Source of the DNA: Phreatobacter aquaticus
GTDB lineage: Bacteria > Pseudomonadota > Alphaproteobacteria > Rhizobiales > Phreatobacteraceae
NCBI RefSeq assembly: GCF_005160265.1
Contig: NZ_CP039865.1
Coordinates: forward strand, 2,132,828 to 2,196,827
Length of the DNA: 64,000 nt
Direction of reading: 5' to 3'
The stretch's first letter is position 1. Every line of letters starts with the position of its first letter. The translations under genes were made by a program, and so were the position numbers. The notes below the pieces were generated by a model, which was given only the letters and a program-made list of their open reading frames with translations, searched no databases and was not told the origin of the DNA. Below, piece after piece: positions 55,816 to 62,549 of this stretch.

Positions 55816-56052
55816 ATGGCTACCATTACGGTCGGTAAGATTGAATCCCGCGGCGCTGATGCGTCGCCCAAGCGTTCCTGGACCTCGTTCTTCAAGAACG
55901 CCTATGACGCGATCGTCGAGGCGCAGGAACTGCGCGCCCAGACCTATGTGAACGGCTATCTGGCGCATCTGACCGATGACGAGCTCGCTCGCCTCGGCAT
56001 GACCCGCGATCAGATGGTGCGCCGCACGCGCAACATGATGACCAGCCTCTGA
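55816..56052 (+). CDS. small DUF1127-like protein
   Basis: A 78-residue soluble protein. The polar N-terminus (MATITVGKIESRGADASPKRSW) is followed by a helical part FKNAYDAIVEAQELRAQTYVNGYLAHLTDDELARLGMTRDQMVRR. The LTDDELARLGMTRDQ segment strongly resembles the core of DUF1127/YjiS-type small proteins (L.D.EL.D.G..R..I). Some of these act in RNA binding or phosphate and nitrogen responses, but no function can be assumed here. GAGGAG 10 bases before the ATG and the long leader suggest strong, separately controlled expression. Confidence 0.7.
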   Translation: MATITVGKIESRGADASPKRSWTSFFKNAYDAIVEAQELRAQTYVNGYLAHLTDDELARLGMTRDQMVRRTRNMMTSL

Positions 56053-56066
56053 GCCCGGTTTCCGGT

Positions 56067-56096
56067 CGCGGCTCCGGCATTCCAGCCGGGGCCGCG
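56067..56096 (+). terminator. terminator-like hairpin after the DUF1127-like gene
   Basis: CGCGGCTCCGG and CCGGGGCCGCG pair over 11 positions (one G-T wobble) with an 8-base loop, 14 bases after the stop. No T-run follows, so termination efficiency is uncertain. Confidence 0.4.
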
Positions 56097-56139
56097 CCGC
56101 TCCGGCCAGATCCTGTATTCCCCCGTCCAGGTATTCACC

Positions 56140-56301
56140 GTGCTCATCGCCCTGATTGCCCGCCTCATCCGCGGGAAACCCGTCTCCAATGCCGAGCGCC
56201 GGATCCGCGCCGATCGCGCGCTGATTCCTGCCGATGAGCTGAAGCTTGCCGGCTTCCGGCGCACGCTCGGCGGTTCGGCAGCGCTGCCCTTCGCGCGCTG
56301 A
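56140..56301 (+). CDS. possible 53-residue small protein
   Basis: A GTG-initiated frame encoding a short hydrophobic start (MLIALIARLIRGKP), a charged helix (SNAERRIRADRALIPADELKLAG) and a basic tail ending ALPFAR. Third codon positions are mostly G or C, as in real genes here, but the frame is short. There is no clear ribosome binding site, and I recognise no family. It is convergent with the thioesterase gene (6 bases apart). It could be a remnant or a real small membrane-associated protein. Confidence 0.3.
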   Translation: MLIALIARLIRGKPVSNAERRIRADRALIPADELKLAGFRRTLGGSAALPFAR

Positions 56302-56307
56302 CCGCCC

Positions 56308-56811
56308 TCAGCCCTTCCGCCTGATCCCGATGACCTGACCGATGCCGTCCGGACGCTCGCGCCCGGCCGACATGGCGTGCCAGTCCTTCAGGCTCGCCAT
56401 GATGTCGGGCGGGAACGGGGTCGAGCGGCGCGTCTCCATGTCGATATGCATGGAAATCGATTCCATGGTCGACGACAGCCAGCGCTCCCCGGCATGGATC
56501 AGCTCCATCCAGTAATGGATGCGCTTCTCGTCGACATCGAGGATCTGGATCCGCACCTGGACGGGATCCTTCAGGTGCACCTCGCGCAGATAGCGCACAT
56601 GCAGCTCCAGCGCGAAGAAGCTCATGTGGCGCGTGCGCACATAGCTTTCCGACAGCCCGATCCGGTCGAACAGGATGTCCAGCGCCTGATCGAACAGCTT
56701 GACGTAATAGGCGACGTTGAGATGGCCGTTATAGTCGATCCAGTCTGGCTGGATCGTCATCGGCGGGGTGATCGGCAGGCCCGTATCGGGGCATAGGTCG
56801 AAGGCTGACAT
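56308..56811 (-). CDS. 4HBT-type acyl-CoA thioesterase
   Basis: A 167-residue hotdog-fold protein. The active-site strand and helix read PDWIDYNGHLNVAYYVKLFDQALDILFDRIGL (DYNGH replaces the DxNGH of 4-hydroxybenzoyl-CoA-type thioesterases, with Asp as likely catalytic residue). HVRYLREVHLKDPVQVRIQILDVDEKRIHYWMEL is the second strand set. It hydrolyses an acyl-CoA; the chain is unknown. The start is the ATG at 56811; the codon two positions earlier in frame is TTG. It is divergent from the flavoprotein gene. Confidence 0.83.
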   Translation of the reverse strand: MSAFDLCPDTGLPITPPMTIQPDWIDYNGHLNVAYYVKLFDQALDILFDRIGLSESYVRTRHMSFFALELHVRYLREVHLKDPVQVRIQILDVDEKRIHYWMELIHAGERWLSSTMESISMHIDMETRRSTPFPPDIMASLKDWHAMSAGRERPDGIGQVIGIRRKG

Positions 56812-56949
56812 GGCCAATCGTTAGGCGAGCCGATCCATCCCTGCAAGCCGCAGCCGGCATGCCCGTTCGCCGGGTTTCCCAACATTGGCCTTCGGCTATA
56901 TGGTCTCGGCCCCCTGTTGTTCTTGCCGACCAGCCCTGCCGAGGATGCC

Positions 56950-58356
56950 ATGCCTGCCACCCCCATCGCGCGCCCCGCGGCCGAGACGATCCAGGCGGTC
57001 GTCCGCGAGCTTCAGGCCCAGTTCGGCAATCGCGCGGTAACCTCGCAGGCGGTGCGCGAACAGCATGGCCACACGCTGACCTGGCTGCCGAACCAGCCGC
57101 CGGACGTCGTCGTCTTCCCGCACACGACGGAGGAATGCGCCGATATCGTGAAGCTCGCCGCCCGCCACCGTGTGCCGATCATTCCCTTCGGCACCGGGTC
57201 GTCGCTGGAGGGCCATGTCAACGCGCCCTATGGCGGCATTTCCGTCGACACCTCGCAGATGAAGGCGATCATCGCCGTCCATGCCGAGGACCTTGATGTG
57301 GTCGTCGAGCCGGGCGTTACCCGCAAGCAACTCAACGAATATCTGCGCGATCAGGGCCTGTTCTTCCCCATTGATCCCGGTGCCGATGCCTCCATTGGCG
57401 GCATGACGGCCACCCGCGCCTCCGGCACCAATGCCGTGCGCTACGGCACGATGAAGGACAATGTCATCGCGCTCGAGGTCGTGCTGCCGAACGGCGAGGT
57501 GATCGATACCGCGCGCCGCTCCAAGAAGTCGTCGGCCGGCTATGATCTCACCCGGCTGATGGTCGGTTCCGAGGGCACGCTCGGGCTGATCACCAAGATC
57601 ACCTTGAAGCTCCACGGCATTCCCGAGGCGATCTCGGCCGCCGTCTGCTCCTTCGCTTCGGTGAAGGACGCGGCGGACGCCACCATCTTGGCGATCCAGA
57701 CCGGCATTCCGCTCGCGCGCATCGAACTGCTCGACGAGGTGCAGGTCCGAGCGGTCAATCTCTATTCCAAGCTGACCCTGCCCGAGCAGCCGCTGCTGCT
57801 GGTCGAGTTCCACGGCACGGATGCCGGCGTTGCCGAACAGGTCGAGCGGTTCCGCGCCATCGCGGATGATTGCGGCGGCGGCAATTTCCAGTGGGCCGAC
57901 AAGGCCGAGGACCGCACGAAGCTCTGGCAGGCGCGCCACGATGCCTATTGGGCGGCGCTCGCCCTGAAGCCCGGTGGCAAGGGCGTGTCGTCCGACGTCT
58001 GCGTGCCGCTCTCCAGGCTCGCCGAATGCATCGATGCGACCAAGAAGGACATCGAGGAGACCGGCCTGATCGCGCCGATCGTCGGCCATGTCGGCGACGG
58101 CAACTTCCACGTCCTGCCGCTGATGGACGAGAACGATCCGGCCGAGGTCGCCAAGGTCGAGGCCTTCATGGGCCGCATCGTCGAGCGGGCGCTCGCCATG
58201 GAGGGCACCTGCACCGGCGAGCACGGCGTTGGCCAGGGCAAGATGAAATATCTGAAGGCCGAGCATGGCGCCGCGGCTCTGGCGCTGATGGCGGCCGTGA
58301 AACACGCCGTCGATCCGGAAGGGCTGATGAACCCCGGCAAGATCGTCGCTGGCTGA
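56950..58356 (+). CDS. FAD-linked D-lactate dehydrogenase/glycolate oxidase family protein
   Basis: A 468-residue flavoprotein of the VAO family. The FAD-binding PCMH domain holds IIPFGTGSSLEGHVNAPYGGISVD, VVVEPGVTRKQLNEYL and PGADASIGGMTATRASGTNAVRYGTMKDNV, then LMVGSEGTLGLITKITLKLH. The C-terminal cap has VGHVGDGNFHVLPL and GTCTGEHGVGQGKMKYL, which hold the substrate and metal His residues of D-2-hydroxyacid dehydrogenases. It resembles D-lactate dehydrogenase (cytochrome) more than GlcD, but the substrate is not certain. No partner subunit genes (glcE, glcF) are near. The ATG at 56950 begins the conserved part. Confidence 0.9.
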   Translation: MPATPIARPAAETIQAVVRELQAQFGNRAVTSQAVREQHGHTLTWLPNQPPDVVVFPHTTEECADIVKLAARHRVPIIPFGTGSSLEGHVNAPYGGISVDTSQMKAIIAVHAEDLDVVVEPGVTRKQLNEYLRDQGLFFPIDPGADASIGGMTATRASGTNAVRYGTMKDNVIALEVVLPNGEVIDTARRSKKSSAGYDLTRLMVGSEGTLGLITKITLKLHGIPEAISAAVCSFASVKDAADATILAIQTGIPLARIELLDEVQVRAVNLYSKLTLPEQPLLLVEFHGTDAGVAEQVERFRAIADDCGGGNFQWADKAEDRTKLWQARHDAYWAALALKPGGKGVSSDVCVPLSRLAECIDATKKDIEETGLIAPIVGHVGDGNFHVLPLMDENDPAEVAKVEAFMGRIVERALAMEGTCTGEHGVGQGKMKYLKAEHGAAALALMAAVKHAVDPEGLMNPGKIVAG

Positions 58357-58358
58357 CC

Positions 58359-58616
58359 TCAGCCCGCGTTGCGACGCAGCCAGCCGGCCGCATAGCCACA
58401 GCGCGGCACGATCTCGCGCCGCTCGGCCTTGGCCACCTGGACCAGGTGTTCCATCAACCGGCCGGCGGCGCCGGTACCGCGGAGCGCCGGCTCGGCCTCG
58501 ACATAGTCGATGACCAGGACGCCGTCGGTGCGCCGATAGTCGGCGGTCGCAAGCTTGCCGTCGACGTCGAGTTCGAAGCGGTTCTGCTGCACATTGTCGC
58601 GAAATTGGTCGGTCAC
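58359..58616 (-). CDS. short GNAT-like protein (YidJ/COG2388 type)
   Basis: An 85-residue minimal GNAT: NRFELDVDGKLATADYRRTDGVLVIDYVEAEPALRGTGAAGRLMEHLVQVAKAERREIVPRCGYAAGWL. It has the acetyl-CoA loop (RGTGAAGRL) and the invariant end CGYAAGWL seen as C.Y...W in this family. It lacks the N-terminal part of full GNATs, as normal for COG2388. Biochemical function is unsettled. It is convergent with the flavoprotein gene, with 2 bases between the stop codons. Confidence 0.83.
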   Translation of the reverse strand: MTDQFRDNVQQNRFELDVDGKLATADYRRTDGVLVIDYVEAEPALRGTGAAGRLMEHLVQVAKAERREIVPRCGYAAGWLRRNAG

Positions 58617-58718
58617 GGCACGATCCCCGGATCTGTCCTGTTCCTGCTCATATGGGAACCCGTTCGCCGCGTGTCAGGTTCCCCCTTGGGGCCGCCATAG
58701 TGCGATGGAACCACCGCG

Positions 58719-59024
58719 TCAGAAATTGCAGCCGAACGGCTCAAGCCCGCGCCGCATCTGCTCGCCCTGCGTGACGCAGATCTGCTGGAGCTGCGAGCGT
58801 GTCTGCGGATTTTCAGCAAGCGACCGCCAGGTCTGGCGAAGGGTCGCCACCTGCTGGGTGAAGGTCACGCGGTGGGTTGCCGGCACCTTGGTCATCACGC
58901 AGGTCTCGTAGCTGGTGATGAACCGGTCGCACTCGGGAATGCCGATATCATCGGCGGAACGGGCGATCCCGGACATGTGCACCACGAGGCCGGCGGCAAG
59001 GGCGAGAGCCAAGCGCGAGACCAT
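58719..59024 (-). CDS. exported small cysteine protein, unknown function
   Basis: A 101-residue protein with an N-terminal signal (MVSRLALALAAGLVVHMSGIARS, cleavage near ADDI). The mature part is about 78 residues with four cysteines (C32, C42, C83, C99), likely two disulfides. The pattern IPECDRFITSYETCVMTKVPATHR then QQICVTQGEQMRRGLEPFGCNF suggests a helical hairpin. Related unnamed proteins occur in other rhizobia as far as I recall. A -35-like TTGACG lies on the minus strand near 59158-59163 without a clear -10. Confidence 0.65.
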   Translation of the reverse strand: MVSRLALALAAGLVVHMSGIARSADDIGIPECDRFITSYETCVMTKVPATHRVTFTQQVATLRQTWRSLAENPQTRSQLQQICVTQGEQMRRGLEPFGCNF

Positions 59025-59437
59025 GCCAAGTTACTCCTGATGCGCATCGATGGCGCACGATCCAGCCGCGGCCGGACGATGTGCCCAAGGATGCAAATTG
59101 CAGCTGGCAGGTTTCGAGGCGATGTCGTCGGGCCCCTCTTGGGTATCGAATTGTTTCGTCAAAGCCGAAAATTGAAACTTAGGAAGCCTCCTTGTATCCG
59201 CGGCGACACAGGGCGGAAATGTTCCGTCGCGCATTGTGGAGGCTGCGCTCGGGTCTGCTGGCCATCTGTGCCGGCAGCCAGGGTCCTGAATATCGCAATG
59301 TTCGCCAGCTGATCGCTGCGCGAGCAAAACCTTCTGCTTGCGATGCTTCAGTGACGTAGCGAAACCCTACCCCTTGTGGCATGATCCGTCCGGTCGTCTT
59401 CGTCCGGTCGACCTGCCGGGCAGGGGGAGAGCACACG
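59025..59437. other. 413-base stretch without a supported gene
   Basis: No frame here has family features. The centre (about 59140-59190) is AT-richer and contains TTTCG..CGAAA inverted arms (59154-59170). GCGAGCA/TGCTTGC arms with one wobble lie at 59320-59341. The stretch separates the minus-strand cysteine protein from the plus-strand DctP-kinase operon, so it should hold two divergent promoters. Confidence 0.5.
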
Positions 59438-60442
59438 ATGGTTTCAGCCTGGCCGGACATGACGCGTTCGCCGCTTGTCAGGGCAATGGCCGCGGCAGCT
59501 GCCTTGTTCGTTCTCGGCGCCACTGCCGTCTCCGCCCGCGAGTTTCGTGTCGCGGACACCCAGACGGCCGATTATCCGACAGTCGTCGCGCTGGAGCGCA
59601 TGGGCCAGCTGGTGCGCGAGCGCAGCCAGGGCCGCCACACCCTTCGCATCTTCCACTCGCGCCAGCTTGGCGAGGAGAAGGAAACGATCGAGCAGACCCG
59701 AATCGGTGCCATTGATCTCAACCGGACCAATGTCGCGCCGCTCACCAGTTTCATTCCCGAGGCGAATATCCTCGCCTTGCCGTTCCTGTTCCGCTCGGTG
59801 GACCACCTCCACCGTGTGCTGGACGGGCCGATTGGCGAGGAGATCCTGGCGCGTTTCGAGGCCCATGGTCTGATCGGCCTCGCCTTCTACGATTCCGGCG
59901 CGCGCTCCATCTACAATTCGGTCCGTCCGGTGAAGACGATCGCCGACCTCAAGGGCCTGCGCATCCGTGTCCAGCAGTCCGACATGATGGTCGACATGAT
60001 GCGCGCGCTGGGCGCCGACCCGATCGCGCTGCCCTATGGCCAGGTCAATGTCGGACTGACCACCGGCCTCATCCAGGGGGCCGAGAACAACTGGCCCTCC
60101 TATGTGACGACCGAGCATTCCCGTGCCGCGCGCTTCCTCACCCTCACCGAACATACGATGAGCCCCGAGGTGCTGGTCATGTCCAAGCGCGCCTGGGAGG
60201 GGCTGTCGGATGAGGACAAGCGGATCTTCCGCGAGGCCGCGCGCGAATCCTCGCGGCTGATGCGCGAACAGTGGAAGAAGCTCGAGGAACAGTCGCGCGA
60301 CGAGGCGACGCGCCAGGGTGTGCAGATCACCACGCTCACTGACCGCGCTCCGTTCGAACAGGCCGTCGCGCCTCTCCTGCCGCGCTATGTCGGCGCCCCC
60401 GCGCTGGCCGGCCTGGTCGAGCAGATCCGACAGGCGCAGTGA
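59438..60442 (+). CDS. TRAP-type periplasmic solute-binding protein (DctP family)
   Basis: A 334-residue exported protein. Signal VRAMAAAAALFVLGATAVSA is followed by EFRVADTQTADYPTVVALERMGQLVRERSQGRHTLRIFHSRQLGEEKETIEQTRIGAIDL. DLKGLRIRVQQSDMMVDMMRALGADPIALPYGQVNVGLTTGLIQGAENNWPSYVTTEHSR is the DctP signature with the conserved Arg (R in LRIRVQ) that clamps carboxylates. The start ATG at 59438 has GGGGGAG 8 bases before it. Its TGA overlaps the histidine kinase start by 1 base. No DctQ or DctM permease gene is in the window; a sensing role with the kinase is likely. Confidence 0.9.
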   Translation: MVSAWPDMTRSPLVRAMAAAAALFVLGATAVSAREFRVADTQTADYPTVVALERMGQLVRERSQGRHTLRIFHSRQLGEEKETIEQTRIGAIDLNRTNVAPLTSFIPEANILALPFLFRSVDHLHRVLDGPIGEEILARFEAHGLIGLAFYDSGARSIYNSVRPVKTIADLKGLRIRVQQSDMMVDMMRALGADPIALPYGQVNVGLTTGLIQGAENNWPSYVTTEHSRAARFLTLTEHTMSPEVLVMSKRAWEGLSDEDKRIFREAARESSRLMREQWKKLEEQSRDEATRQGVQITTLTDRAPFEQAVAPLLPRYVGAPALAGLVEQIRQAQ

Positions 60443-62472
60443 TGGATGCAGCCGCGGCAAAGCCGGGATTGGTGGCGGCTGCCGCCCGTCCTGTGCTTGG
60501 CCGCCTCAACGCCGGCGCCGACATGCTGCGCGCCATTCCGGTGCGCTGGCGCATTGCCACAGTCGTCATCCTGAACCTCGCCTTCATCGGCCTTCTCATG
60601 CTGCTGATCGCGACGGGGGCCCGTGCCATCCGCTCGGCCTGGACCGAATTGCAGGAGGCGCGGCGCGTCGACCGCCTGCTGTCGGCCATCGAGAACGATG
60701 CCGGCCGTCTGCAGACGCTGATCCACCGCTATTTCGCTCTGCCCAACGACGCGGTGCTCAACGAGATCGAGACCCGCCGCAAGGCGCTGCTGGCCAAGCT
60801 CGCCCTGGAAAAGGAAATCGATCTCGCCCTGCAGAACCCGGCCCGCTCCGTCACTTCGGTCACCGAGCGGTTCATGCTCGGCTTCGACGAATTGCGCAGC
60901 GTGCGCGAGACGATCTCGTCGATCTACGAGAACGAGATCCGCAAGCCATCGAGCGAGCTGTCGCAGCTCTATTCGGTTGTCGAGACCGCGATGGACAGCC
61001 GTTACGCCCTCGTCGCGCCCTCGCTCGGCAAGTCGCGCGAGGCGTTCTCCATCTTCCTGGTGGCGATCAACGACTATTACCTGACCCAGTCGGTGCAGGC
61101 GCAGCGCGAGGCCTCCCGCTCGATCGAGGTGATCCAGGCCACCGCTCCCGTCATGGTCGACCTGGCCGAGACCGCCTTCCAGAAGGCGGCCCTGCAGGCG
61201 CTGCGCGAGCGCACTGACGCGCTGCGTGCCGGTTTCAATCGATTGATCCTGGTGCTTGGCATGCAGAACCGCCTGCTCCAGGTCGAGATCGACGGCAATC
61301 AGGCGGTCATGGCGACCGTGATCCAGGAGGTCGCCGAGCGGGTGCGCGCGCAGGAGGATGCTGCCCAGCAGCGGCTCGACCGCACGCTGGATGCGGTGTT
61401 CTTCCAGGCGGCGGGCATTGCGGGCCTGTTCCTGGTCTTTGTCGGCATCATCTGGACCCTCATCGCCCGTTCGATCCGCATGCCGCTCGACGATCTCGCC
61501 GGCAGCATGGCGGCCATCGTGGGTGGTGACCTCAACCGCCAGCCGTCGGCGCTGGGTGCCGCCGACGATATCGGCCGCATGGCCCGCGCCGTCGAGGTGT
61601 TCCGCCAGAATGCCATCGCCAAGCAGCGCGCCGAACTGGACCTGGTCGCCGCCAAGGACCGCGCTGAAACCGCGCTCGCCCATCTGCGCGACACCCAGGA
61701 AAGCCTGATCGAGGCCGAGAAGCTGGCGGCCCTCGGCGGGCTCGTCGCGGGCGTCGCCCACGAGGTCAACAACCCGATCGGCATCAGCCTGACGGTCGCC
61801 TCCACCTTGTCCAGGCGCATCGAGGCCTTTGGCAAGGATGTCGAGCGCGGCGAACTCCGCCGCTCCAAGCTCACCGAATTCGTCGAGGGCAGCCGCGAGG
61901 CGGCAAGCCAGCTCTCCCTCAATCTCCAGCGCGCCGGCGAGATGGTCCAGGCCTTCAAGCAGGTGGCGGTCGACCGCAGCCATGCCGACCGGCGAAGCTT
62001 CGACCTGGCCGAGGCCACTGACCAGATCGTCGCAAGCCTCAGGCCGACGCTGCGCCGCGCGCCGGTCACGCTCGCCGTGTCGATCCCGGCCAATATCGTG
62101 CTCGACAGCTATCCCGGCCCCTACGGCCAGGTCGTCACCAACCTGTTCATGAACGCCCTCAATCACGCCTTCCCCGAAGGGCGCCCCGGCATCTTTTCCA
62201 TCGAGGCGCAGGTCGAGGGCGACAGCGTCGTCATGACCTTCGCCGATGACGGCATCGGCATGACGACCGAGGTTCAGCGCCAGGCCTTCGATCCGTTCTT
62301 CACCACCAAGCGTGGATCGGGCGGCACGGGTCTTGGCCTCAACATCGTGTTCAACATCATCACCCGCCGTCTCGGCGGCCGCGTGACGCTCGGCTCGGTG
62401 GCCGGACAGGGCACGACCTTCCGCATCGTGCTGCCCAAGGCCGCGCCCTTCGACAATGGAGAGCGGTCATGA
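60442..62472 (+). CDS. membrane sensor histidine kinase with large periplasmic domain
   Basis: A 676-residue kinase. TM1 is at about 38-58 and TM2 at about 318-340, so about 260 residues, all helical in appearance, lie in the periplasm. A HAMP domain follows (about 341-395) and a coiled coil (RAELDLVAAKDRAETALAHL). The phosphoacceptor helix has H440 in AGVAHEVNNPIG. The ATPase shows N box NLFMNALNHAF, G1 ADDGIGM and G2 GGTGLGLNIV. The layout resembles TorS-like sensors that read a periplasmic binding protein. Translation is coupled to the DctP gene (ATG overlaps TGA). No receiver or HPt domain is attached. Confidence 0.9.
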   Translation: MDAAAAKPGLVAAAARPVLGRLNAGADMLRAIPVRWRIATVVILNLAFIGLLMLLIATGARAIRSAWTELQEARRVDRLLSAIENDAGRLQTLIHRYFALPNDAVLNEIETRRKALLAKLALEKEIDLALQNPARSVTSVTERFMLGFDELRSVRETISSIYENEIRKPSSELSQLYSVVETAMDSRYALVAPSLGKSREAFSIFLVAINDYYLTQSVQAQREASRSIEVIQATAPVMVDLAETAFQKAALQALRERTDALRAGFNRLILVLGMQNRLLQVEIDGNQAVMATVIQEVAERVRAQEDAAQQRLDRTLDAVFFQAAGIAGLFLVFVGIIWTLIARSIRMPLDDLAGSMAAIVGGDLNRQPSALGAADDIGRMARAVEVFRQNAIAKQRAELDLVAAKDRAETALAHLRDTQESLIEAEKLAALGGLVAGVAHEVNNPIGISLTVASTLSRRIEAFGKDVERGELRRSKLTEFVEGSREAASQLSLNLQRAGEMVQAFKQVAVDRSHADRRSFDLAEATDQIVASLRPTLRRAPVTLAVSIPANIVLDSYPGPYGQVVTNLFMNALNHAFPEGRPGIFSIEAQVEGDSVVMTFADDGIGMTTEVQRQAFDPFFTTKRGSGGTGLGLNIVFNIITRRLGGRVTLGSVAGQGTTFRIVLPKAAPFDNGERS

Positions 62473-62549
62473 CGCCGCCCCTGCATGTGAACCTTTGGCC
62501 CGTTCGGGGCGACCCATTGCCGACCCATCGATTGCGAACAGCCAGATGA
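62469..62549 (+). CDS. 26-codon overlapping frame bridging the two signalling genes
   Basis: An ATG at 62469 overlaps the kinase stop (ATGA). The frame reads MTPPLHVNLWPVRGDPLPTH and six more residues, then stops at 62547-62549, exactly overlapping the ATG of the next gene (ATGA). Such double overlap allows ribosomes to re-initiate from the kinase into the downstream regulator, which has no Shine-Dalgarno of its own. The peptide itself is Pro-rich with no recognised function; a coupling role is inferred. Confidence 0.4.
   Translation: MTPPLHVNLWPVRGDPLPTHRLRTAR

Noticed and set aside
59031-59559. Minus-strand frames upstream of the DctP gene
   Set aside because: They overlap the signal-peptide region of the real gene or the non-coding gap. 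They lack family motifs and have poor start contexts.
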